Below, piece by piece: positions 54,866 to 64,000 of a stretch of 64,000 bases of DNA. The translations under genes and the position numbers were made by a program. Source of the stretch: Echinometra lucunter (lineage: Eukaryota; Echinodermata; Echinoidea; Camarodonta; Echinometridae); assembly GCA_029962745.1 (NCBI GenBank), contig CM057154.1:18308078-18372077 (forward strand), written 5' to 3'. The notes under the pieces were generated by a model. The model saw only the letters and a list, made by a program, of their open reading frames with translations, ran no database searches and was not told the DNA's origin. How positions within the stretch are numbered: position 1 is the stretch's first letter; every line of letters begins with the position of its first letter.

Positions 54866-56814
54866 CCAGAACTCAAGCTCATCTGTGAAGTATATTAATT
54901 TCAGATTGGTTGGACCATCTGGTCATGTTTTGGGTAGTGTTTTAGTAGCATGTATTATTATATTTTGCTCCTAGCACTAAAAACAATAGTTATTATTCCC
55001 CCGACTCTAGTTGACTTTTTTTTTTTTCAAGTTTACATTGCAGTAATTCTTAATCTTTATATTTCACAAATATTAGGTTTGCAACTGTAGTTCATATGGC
55101 TAGTATTGAAATGTATAGAGATGGTATATGATATGGGTTGCTTATAAACAATATATTAAGCTCATGTGTTGGCTTTTTGTAACTATGAATAAAAAAGAAA
55201 GTATAATTTTAAAAAGATCATCTGTTGGCATCTTTCCTTGGCTTCCTGAATAACTTATTTGTAAAATGTAATGACTTCGTTCATTACATATAGACCCATT
55301 TGGTTTTGGTGTTGTTTTTTTTTTTTTTTTGTTTGTTAATTATTTCAACCATAACTGGGGGCTCCAAATATGCCAACAATGGTGGATTTATGCATGATAG
55401 TGATGCACCTGACTCATTGTATAACCCATTTAATCATCTTCCTTATTTTGGATTCCCCTCAGTTATGGCCATAGACATATAATAAAATTACTAGACGAAA
55501 AGCAGCATGCACGGATATCATTACATGAATGGCATTAGGCCGAGCTTATTTTGGATCATTTGAAGGGGCCGATAAGCACCCGTTATCGCCATGATATCGA
55601 TGACACTGTTGCATTATTCATATCTATTGTGCGTATCAATTTTATTATGACACTTTAAAGGCATTGGCTAACTTTGTGAGTAGCTAATTTAAAAAATTCT
55701 CAAACTAAGATGAGTACTTGTATTTGTACTCAAAAACCCTGAAACCAACCATAATTTGGAATGAAAAAGTGTAAGTTAGACGCAAACGGCGATTTTATTA
55801 TCCTTCGTCTCACGAGACAATCACTACGAGGACCACTTTGCCTGAATTTGAAAATGCCGTTATGTGCCTCCCGCCGCGTGATTCGCCAATACACACAGTA
55901 CGGTAAGGCGAGTCATACGTGCATGCGCACTCCTTATGTCTTTTCTGTGCAACCGACCCTTGTATAGTTTTCAAACATTGGTTCACATTTTTGATATTTA
56001 AAAATACTTCCTGTGGATATTATACTTTGAAACTTTCAGACTGGTATGTTTACACTATAACCCATATGTTTATCCCATTTTCAAGTAACAAAACAAGATT
56101 TTTAAAAATCATAACAATGTTAACCAATGTCTTTAATGCGTATTTGTTGCACATTTATTGTGCATTAACTGTGCATGCGGTAAGCTGATGCGTGTAATGT
56201 TTCATAAAGTGTACAAACAAATGCTACTAGTTGGAAGCATCTTAAAAAATGAATAATTCATTTTAATTTTGATCATGAATATTGATGGTGCTTAGGTTGG
56301 CCGCCTAATGAATCTGGACAAAATGGCAGAGCTTTAGGGGCCTGGTTATGGCTGACATAAAACTGAAAAGATCTGCATTGACATTGTGATAAATGTAAAG
56401 CCGAGGAAGAAAATAAGTGTCCACCCCTTTCACACCCACTGCATGTGAAAATTTGCTAATTACTACATGTAGGAAGAACAATCTTCAATTCAATCGCTTA
56501 CATAATGCTTACATAATATTCACAATTGAGAATTAGCATTCCTATACATGTACGCAGTAATTATTATAAAATAAGACACGACACATCACTAAAATCGTTT
56601 TACTGAAATGTCAACAAGTGACGTAAACAATGAAGAAGTAAACTGGAGACAGAAGGAAAAAGAAAGGGACAAGTTCTGAAGTTCAGGTAAAATTGTAATA
56701 AATCATTTATTAACCTCAAAATAGTACATAATATATTCCACTGGCCAGTATAAAATAATTTGATTAGACCCTTGGGTAGCTTGGCAAAATACAGGGACAC
56801 AAAAAGAGGCATCT

Positions 56815-57143
56815 GGGGGGTGTTTCACGAAGACTAAGATTGACTAAAATTGCACTTAACTATGGCTGGCCATTCATGCCACTGTTTTCTTTTACCATGG
56901 ATCTCTCAGAGGATTTGCAAATCATGGTCACAAATCTGCAGAATTGACAATTTTTATTGTTCATCGATGAAGAAAACGAATGTAAATTCTTCAAATTTGT
57001 GACAATGATTTGCGCATCCCTTGAGAGACCGATGCATCGCGATGTGAAAGCAACTAGTGGCATGAATGTCCTGCCATAGTTAAGAGTGATTCGAGTCAAT
57101 CTTAGTCTTTGTGAAACACCCCCCCCCCCCCCCCCCCCCCCCC
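56815..57143. mobile_element. Foldback element, GTTTCACGAAG type, with terminal C-run
   Basis: Left end GGGGGGTGTTTCACGAAGAC and right end AGTCTTTGTGAAACACCCCC are inverse, and the arms continue with AAGATTGACT and AGTCAATCTT, TAACTATGGC and GCCATAGTTA. The right end is extended by a run of about 23 C. The centre also pairs (TCTCTCAGAGGATTTGC, GCATCCCTTGAGAGA). Confidence 0.85.
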
Positions 57144-57229
57144 GAGATGCAAAAATGTGTATTATTGTCTGTATTGTTTGCATTTCAGACATGCCCTTTT
57201 TGTGCTATTCCGTTCCCCTGAGCTACCAT

Positions 57230-57360
57230 AAAGGCTTGTTCAGGTATGACGCGACAAACCCCCACGATTTTTGTAGTGTTCAGATATGGCGCGGCAAATC
57301 ACGCCACTTTATGCTAATGAACACATGGGGTATTGTTGCGTCATATCTGAACAAGCCTTT
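57230..57360. mobile_element. 131-bp foldback element (AAAGGCTTGTTCAG ends)
   Basis: AAAGGCTTGTTCAGGTATGA at the left, TCATATCTGAACAAGCCTTT at the right, with an internal GTGTTCAGATATGGCGCGGC. A related stretch without the partner arm lies at 57688-57745 (GTGTTCAGATATGGTGCGAC). Confidence 0.8.
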
Positions 57361-60228
57361 AGAAACGACACCCCCTAGGTTTATGGCAGCAATGCATCAA
57401 ATTCTTTACAACACACATCGACATGGAGCTAAACGTCACCTGATTCACATAAATTATCAGTGAGTAGATAAATTTTAAAAATGATAAAAGTGTACAATTG
57501 ACAGGTAACACAGCCTCCCATAATCATCTAGGAAAATCTCAAAATACATTGTAGCAAATGTGATAAAGGCTACTAAATATATTAAAATGGAAAGCAATTA
57601 AATCAGGTTAGCCAGTACTCTGTGTATATTCTATGGTGTAGTCACAAATAAAACCCGAAGGGCCACTTACATGTTTATGTACAGATAAGAGGCGACAAAT
57701 CCCTGCACCATTTTTAGTGTTCAGATATGGTGCGACAAACCACCCCACGTAAGTTTAAATGAACGCGCAGGAACGCATCAACGCTCAAATAAAAGAGAGT
57801 TTTGACAAGAGTTGCACTGGGAAATTTACACCACCTTTTCAATTTTTTTTCTTTGGCCCCACATGACCCATACAGCTAGGCTTCACATTTTAACATGGCC
57901 ACACCATTTCTGTGTCCATCCTGTGAAGTTACCTTGTTTATTTTCTTCACAACATTATTAAAACATGAAATAATCTGAATACTTTGGAATGTCTACATAA
58001 ACCACACACCTTGTATAAATAGAATATATAGATCATGAATAAGGTTAAAAAAAAAAAGGCCTGGAATTGAGATGAGATTACTTTATTATGGCAGGAAGGG
58101 CAGTTACATATAAACAGACTATTGTACATAAGAACTCCCATCTATCCTACACTCTAAAGGTGAAGGAGAGACCCTGACTACCATGCAATTTTCCCCCAAA
58201 CTTTGATTTTTGCAGCTGCTGTAGCTCTGAAGCGTGCTAATTATAATCACCTACAAAATGAAAAAAAAATTGTACAGCTAGAATATATATAAAGCAAACC
58301 TTAAAAAAACCTTTCCCCAGTTTTCTATGGGTTAACAGCTTTCAAAGGCAACATTAGACCTAATGTAATGGAACCCAACTTTCCATTCCACCAGATTCAT
58401 GCCTGCACTTAACTAGTCTACTACTCGATACTCGCTAGTTGCTGTTATATTTAATGAGAGTATATTTCATCTTGCAATGTCTTTTTTTATAGAAGCAATG
58501 TCTTTTTTTATAGAAGCAATATTTGGAGCTCGTATTTTGAATACCAGTATAGTGACAGAATGCCTGAATAAAGAGCAGAATACCAGTATAGTGACAAAGA
58601 ATCCCTACAATACAGAGCAAAATGCCTTTAGAGGATTGGTACACTTTTAAACCTTTTCACAACAATTTTGATTATTTCAATCACCACTCATCTATTCTTC
58701 CATTTCATGGATCTGTGACACAATTATTACCATCTCATTTCAAAATGATAAATGTACAAAATAGTCTCATGACATCACTAAAAGTGTGATGATTTCATGA
58801 CCATGTATATAATTGCATGCATCTGTGATGCAAGTAATCTGAAATATGAAGTTCAACGCGTGGTTTTATTTTTACGCAAGTGTCGTGCCGTGTGAAATAC
58901 ACGAAAAAATTTCCACACTGCGAAATAATCTATGTTTACAGTACCCTAGTGAAATGAGGTGACACGCAAAGACGTGTAAATAACACAAACAATAGTTTGG
59001 ATATTGCATTCTTCACGCATCTTTACGTGGCTGCTACGTTTTGCGAGGGTTTCGTTGAGCTGAAGTGGCAAACATGTAAACATCAAACCTGCAGCATCCA
59101 TTGCAGAAAATATGCCAATAATATGACGTAAAGGAGAGTTGAACATATCACTATGACAAGCATATAAACAAACATGACCGAAAATTATGGCAATAAAATA
59201 CTACACAGGCGAATACATGTGACAATACTTTGTGTAGGGTAACTACAATTCCAAATCAATTTGATTTCTATTTTCTCTCATTAACTTAGTCAATTCACCC
59301 GTGGACAATGAAGTAATATCAACAGAAGTACTGATAACGGAGAAACAAACAAAAAAATATAGATTACCTAGTATTAAACTAATGACTATCAAGGCCTGCA
59401 TTTCACATTAAGGCATTTTCATTCTGATGATGCAATGATTATTAGAAAAACTACCATATCTTTTAGGTTAAATACATTTATTTAAAATCCTACATGTACT
59501 TCAATATATGTCCATATTTTATGTGATATGCTATAATTGAAAATGTATGAATACAAGTTAAAAAATGTAATGATGTGACCACATTTGATCAATTTGAGAT
59601 CTATATGAAAGAGACTATGGATACTATTTACAGTACTTTCATCAATATATGGCACATGCACTGCATTACATGTATGTTCAAAAGTGGGATATTATCGATT
59701 CGATTTGCAACAAATGGTTTTTGACATGTCCCATTTTTATCTAAAAGACAATATTAGTAATGAAATTAATCAATGCCTACTCCATACGTAACGATTAACA
59801 TCCTCACAGCACTCCTACAAAGCAACAGCTTCATACAATAACTGAAAAACAATCACCTTACAAGCAACTGCTTTTTAAATACTCTGAATATACCTCTACC
59901 TTAATCATGAAAAAACATCTCCAAAACCATGTGTGACCTAATAATTAATTTTCATTTATAAAATAGCAGGGTTTCACACAGCAGGTTCATGTTAAGAAAA
60001 ACTCCAACTACTTCAGTACTCCTATAATCCGCATAGACATTGGTCATACTTGGCTAAATGGAACTCATTACAGGCTGATTTCACGATAAATACAAGCTTG
60101 TAAATAACTGAATTCAGCTGGCTGTCCCATTCAATCATGGGTGGATATATTGTCATATCCTCAATAACGTTGAAGTCCTTCAATTTCATAAATTTTCAAA
60201 TTTGTTCTTTCTTATAGAATGATACACC

Positions 60229-60526
60229 TGGGGAGTGTTCCACAAAGCTGGGCTTAAAGTTACGCATGACATTATGAACGACTTGAATATGAAGAGCTAA
60301 ATGGGATCCTCAATCTTTTCCAATCACAGAAGCTGAAGTTCAAATATGCTGTTGTAGATTAATATTTATATCAATAAGAAAACATTTCTTGTGCAAAGTA
60401 CATTTTTTGCCGCAATTCAATTGAGATTATTGGAAATACATTGGCACTTTGTTAAAAAATCTTTGGGCATCCCATTTGGCTCTGCATATTCAAGTCACTC
60501 ACAAAGCTATGTGAAACACCCCCTGA
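60229..60526. mobile_element. Foldback element, GGGGAGTGTTCCACAAAG type
   Basis: Left CTGGGGAGTGTTCCACAAAG, right CTATGTGAAACACCCCCTGAG. Inner GACTTGAATATGAAGA pairs with TCTGCATATTCAAGTC. The centre (ATCAATAAGAAAACATT) is unpaired. The ends resemble the 56815 and 8221 families. Confidence 0.75.
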
Positions 60527-60586
60527 GGTTACAGTGCTTTCTATTCTGAAAACAATTTCATTTCACATTCATAACATTAATATATT

Positions 60587-60826
60587 TAATTTGTAAACAA
60601 ATTTTCGGCATTACTCCCAGTGTTAAAGATCATATGTTCGATCTGTAATGAAAATCTCAAGTAAAAAAAAAATTGGAACCAGCGGGATTCGAACCTGCCC
60701 AGCAAGCAGTAGATGGCAGGTTCGAATCCCGCTGGCTCCAATTTTTTCTGACTTGAGATTTTCATTACAGATCGAACATACGATCTTTAACACTGGGAGT
60801 AATGCCGAAAATTTGTTTACAAATTA
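60587..60826. repeat. 240-bp near-perfect hairpin with a tRNA T-arm/B-box in each arm
   Basis: Two arms of about 112 bp are inverse with very few mismatches around a 15-nt loop (60700-60714). Outer sequence TAATTTGTAAACAAATTTTC and TTACTCCCAGTGTTAAAGAT is matched inversely at the right. The inner ends hold GGTTCGAATCC on the plus strand (60719-60729) and on the minus strand (60685-60695). This equals the RNA polymerase III B-box. On the plus strand it is followed by CGCTGGCTCCA and a T-run. There is no D-arm, anticodon arm or A-box, so this is not a tRNA gene. Confidence 0.9.
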
Positions 60827-62311
60827 TGAATTTCTCCCATTAAGCTTCTTCATTTACTATTAATATATTTTCTTTTCTAATTTTACTAATGTGTGGAAAT
60901 CATTCATATTGCACCATTTTCATTCCACACAGGCAAAGTTTCACTGTAAATATTCATCTGCATATTCTCTGCTAGTGGGCATCAATAACATGAAAGTATA
61001 CATTGTAACATGTCCCTTCGTTCGCATAATTAAACAAAAGATCAAACAAACAAACAATGATTATTGCATAAAATATTCTGTGTACAAAGTCCATTCTGTG
61101 TCTTATTTCATTTTAAAAAATTACACTGCCCAATAAACACATATTTACACTGCCCAAATCAAAATGTAATTATCATAATGGGATATTCAACCCTAAAATG
61201 CAGCAGTTATAGGTACCTATTGAGCATATTTCCTGATACTGTTTTAACCTCAGGTTGAAAAGATTGTCACAATTCATGGTGCAGTAATCATGTCTATACC
61301 TTCTCCATTAAAGCAACATTTACATTTAAATCTGGAAAAAAAAAAATCTGAAGCACTGGTACACATTTTTTAATAATTCAAAAGCTCTACCTCTAACCCT
61401 AATCAACAACATAAAAAGATTTCAACTTTAACTCGAATTCCAATAAAATCCTTACTCGGATCCATTATGAAAGTGTATTTGATAGCTCCCTCTCGGCCTC
61501 CAATCCTCATCCACCGCATCAAAAGCTACATTAAGATTCCCATTTAATTACTTCAATATTCATGGAAATTTCAATGAAAAAAGTAATTGCACCATGTGAG
61601 TTAATTCTCCTTCATTATTTGGCGGCTGTTTCTGCAACATTCACTATCTAAATCTAAACGTCCGTTCCCATTTTCATGAAAATTTCAATGAAAAGTGTAC
61701 ATGTACATGTATCATGTAAGTCTATTCTCCTTTGTGATTTAACAACTGTAATTCTTTAATATTTATTATCCAAAGCTCCAATTCAGTTATAAGGAAAAGT
61801 ACTATGTATAGTCCATACTCCTTCATACTTTGATAGCTATTGCTCTAATCTTCATTATCTACAGTTACAATTCAAAACTACAGTTCAGTTTCAATTTTTT
61901 CATTTTTCAATTCCTAATTACTAATTTTCAATCACCAATTTTAAGGCTTCTCTGGCAGTTCATTGTTAACTAGCATTTAAAAGCTACAATCCTAATGTTC
62001 ATCGATTTCATCCAAAGCTCTATTTCAATTTTCACTTTCAATTCTCTTTTTCACAACCACCATACTGATCTAATCTCCCCCATGAAGCGCTAACTTTAGC
62101 TCTCTAATCTTCTCTAATCTTCATTTCAATTTCATTTTCAGAGTCAAGGCTTCCCTAGCAGTCAATATTACCTAAGATTTCAAAGCTACATTCCTCATCT
62201 GCATCAATTTCACCCAAAGCTGTATTTCAATTAAAATTTTCAATTTCAATTTTCATTTTCACAACTTCCATACTGATCCATTCTCCTCCATACAGTGACA
62301 TCTTTAGCTCT

Positions 62312-62536
62312 CTAATCTTCATCCACTTCATCCACATCTTCCAAGTCATCCATGAGCAAACCATTCTTCTCGATGGAGCCCAACGCACCTGCACCCCCTC
62401 CTCCTCCGGTGCCTCCTCCTCCTCCTCCACCCGAGCTGAGCTGCCTCAGGACCAGTCTCTTGTAGACCCCGCCCTTTTCCAGGAGCTGATCGTGGGTACC
62501 CTTCTCCACAATCTTACCCTTGTTGATCACAATCAC
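62312..62536 (-). CDS. ABCB-type ABC half-transporter, last coding exon
   Basis: Acceptor TTCTATTCCACTAG, then 74 codons and TAG. It reads VIVINKGKIVEKGTHDQLL, EKGGVYKRLVLRQLSSGG, a glycine-rich linker GGGGGGTGGGGGAGALG, and an acidic tail DDLEDVDEVDED. The first part is the end of an ABC nucleotide-binding domain just after the H-loop: (D)xIVVxxxGxIxExGTHxELLxxxGxYxxLxxxQ. The VYKRLVLRQL wording is closest to TAP-like ABCB9 and to ABCB8 among half-transporters, from memory of the family and not a search. Walker A/B and transmembrane parts must lie right of the window. The glycine-rich insert and acidic end are not family features that I know. Confidence 0.85.
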   Translation of the reverse strand: MIVINKGKIVEKGTHDQLLEKGGVYKRLVLRQLSSGGGGGGGTGGGGGAGALGSIEKNGLLMDDLEDVDEVDED

Positions 62537-63185
62537 CTAGTGGAATAGAAGCAGAGTTAAGACGATCAGACTTACATAATCATATAATGATGACATCTAA
62601 TGGCCTCTTCCGACTATAGGAAAGTTGTAGGAGACTTCCATAAAGAAACATTGTATAAAGTTTCATAAGCGAAAGGAGTGTACAGACGCACTGCAACATC
62701 CTATACAGAAACAACATGTGTGCATCCTTGTCTGCACATCACGATTAAATTCATTGTGTTGTCACCGCTCTTCAGGCACGTGCTAACCATAAGATTCCAT
62801 GAGTTATATGATTCTCATAAGAAACAATGTTGAGACTACCAGCATACGCCGATTCTTTATTGTGTTTTCATATGAAATGATTCCCAAACATGCATTCACT
62901 ACACAACGTTATGTATGTTTTCGTTATCCAATGTTGACGGTAGAAATTTGGTTATACAGCTATATGGTTCTCGTATAGCTGTACAATGTTTTTATGTAGT
63001 CTGAACAGGGGTTATAACAATTCCCAGACAATCATGAAGAATGTAAACACCTGTCTACACTCGAAAAATATGGAAAAGTGTAAGTCATCTGCAAGTATTA
63101 AAGATTGTGCACTCACTGTATAATCTACATGATCTAGGAATAACATCTAAAAACGTATCTTGAAATAAGTATTGTTTGGACAGCA
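62537..63185 (-). other. Start of the ABC transporter intron
   Basis: AT-rich sequence with no exon recognised. The rest of this intron is taken up by the minisatellite that begins near 63186. Confidence 0.6.
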
Positions 63186-64000
63186 CTGGATCAAGGTGAA
63201 ATTTCAGGATCTGTATGTATGGATCCTGATGAAAGTTTAGGATCTGGTTGCATGGATCCTGATGAAAGTTTAGGATCCGTGTGCATGGATCCTGATGAAA
63301 GTTTAGGATCTCTGTGTATGGATCCTGAATTTCCTGATGAAATTCTAGGATCTGTGTTTATGGATCCTGAATTTCCTGATGAAATTCTAGGATCTGTGTT
63401 TATGGATCCTGATAAAGTTTTAGGATCTTTCTGTATGGATCCTGATGAAATTTTAGGATATGTGTGTATGGATCCTGATAAAAGTTTAGGATCTGTGTGT
63501 ATGGATCCTGATGAAATTTTAAGACCTCTATGTATTGGATCCTGATGAAATTTTAAGATCTGTGTCTATGGATCGTGATGAAATTTTAGGATTTGTGTAT
63601 ATGGATCCTGATGAATTTTAAGGATTTGTGTGTATGGATCCCGATGAAAGTTTACGATCTGTGTGTATGCATGGATCCTGATAAAATTTTCAGATCTGTG
63701 TGTATGCATGGACCCTGATGAAATTTTCAGATCTGTCTGTACGGATCTTGATGAATTTTGAGATCTGTGGGTATGGATCCTGATAAAATTTTAGGATCTG
63801 TGTGTATGGATCCTGATGAAATTTCAGATCTGTGTGTATGGATCCTGGTGAAATTTCAGATCTGTGTGTTTGGATCTTGATGAATTTTCAGATCTGTGGG
63901 TATGGATCCTGATAAAATTTTAGGATCTGTGTGTATGGATCCTAATAAAATGTTAGGATCTGTGTGTATGGATCCTGATGAAATTTCAAGGTCTGTGTGT
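63186..64000. repeat. ~33-bp minisatellite running off the window
   Basis: The unit is TGTATGGATCCTGATGAAA plus RTTTTAGGATCTGTG, usually 33 bp, with two 42-bp variants containing CCTGAATTTCCTGATGAAAT at about 63318-63402. The 3-fold length keeps one plus frame open for 109 codons (MDPDESLGSVC repeats, 63219-63545) until an indel. It then becomes less regular. Nearly every unit carries one or two GGATC sites. It lies in the ABC transporter intron. Confidence 0.95.

Larger units (their letters stand above)
47615..62311. other. Spacer between convergent RAB and ABC transporter genes
   Basis: Nearly 15 kb without a gene I can support. It must hold the 3' UTRs of both neighbours. It contains T/G junctions, a pogo-like MITE (49380-49555), a retroposon tail (49907-49960), several palindromes, the second TTAA MITE (52805-53214), an AGGTCA-rich repeat (54280-54660) and a tRNA-arm hairpin (60587-60826). 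Open frames of 60-130 codons here lack domains and are A/T-driven. Confidence 0.65.

Noticed and set aside
60671..60740. tRNA gene suggested by GGTTCGAATCCC and GGCTCCA
   Set aside because: Only a T-arm and acceptor-like end are present. No D-arm, anticodon arm or A-box can be placed, and the sequence is inverted onto itself.
47615..62311. Several 60-130 codon frames (for example 49407-49799, 50182-50460, 57086-57463)
   Set aside because: No domain, no splice-supported partner, and several lie over MITEs or homopolymer runs.
63219..63545. Gene for a repeat protein (MDPDESLGSVC)
   Set aside because: Minisatellite with a unit length divisible by three; frame is lost after one indel, and no splice or start context supports it.
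1..64000. CRISPR array, bacterial operon or phage system
   Set aside because: Introns, GT-AG splicing, RPL23A and a RAB show a eukaryotic nuclear genome. The tandem repeats lack unique spacers.

Overview
This is a window of eukaryotic, intron-rich genomic DNA, not prokaryotic. The protein families, the many short mononucleotide G/C tracts, the frequent TACATGTACATG strings and the dense population of foldback elements point to a marine deuterostome. An echinoderm such as a sea urchin is my best guess, by inference only. Most of the window is introns and repeats. Only about 3% codes for protein that I can support.

Four genes can be read, with splice junctions that join in frame. (1) A plus-strand SLC27A/FATP-type very-long-chain acyl-CoA synthetase: eight exons at 7701-14510 give the last ~456 residues. 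Its N-terminal exons are not in the window, because upstream lies a 5.5-kb satellite array. (2) RPL23A on the minus strand, complete: four coding exons between 25070 and 19684, 178 residues. (3) A complete RAB34/RAB36-type small GTPase on the plus strand: eight coding exons between 29785 and 47614, 267 residues, all G motifs and a C-terminal double cysteine. (4) The last coding exon of an ABCB-type ABC half-transporter on the minus strand (62312-62536), whose other exons lie beyond the right edge. RPL23A and the RAB are divergent, 4.7 kb apart. The FATP gene and RPL23A are convergent, as are the RAB and the ABC transporter. I see no functional link among the four.

Layout: 1-5520 hierarchical satellite; 5521-7700 upstream DNA with a palindromic element; 7701-14510 FATP; 14511-19683 repeat-filled convergent spacer with TTAA-flanked elements; 19684-25070 RPL23A; 25071-29784 divergent spacer with nested elements, including a hAT-like insertion with an 8-bp target duplication; 29785-47614 RAB, whose introns hold a 513-bp foldback element, a 134-bp tandem array, a trinucleotide array and a 500-N assembly gap; 47615-62311 long spacer with many palindromes; 62312-62536 ABC exon; 63186-64000 a ~33-bp minisatellite that runs off the window.

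The most unusual items are these: the satellite with nested periods of about 21, 105, 210, 421 and 1442 bp; a series of decayed partial copies of the AMP-binding exon of the FATP gene, one of them split by a foldback element; a 240-bp near-perfect hairpin carrying a tRNA T-arm/B-box in both arms; a recurrent foldback family with a CCAAT core; TTAA-flanked piggyBac-like MITEs; a duplicated splice-acceptor segment before a RAB exon; and an assembly gap whose two flanks share the same 10 bases.
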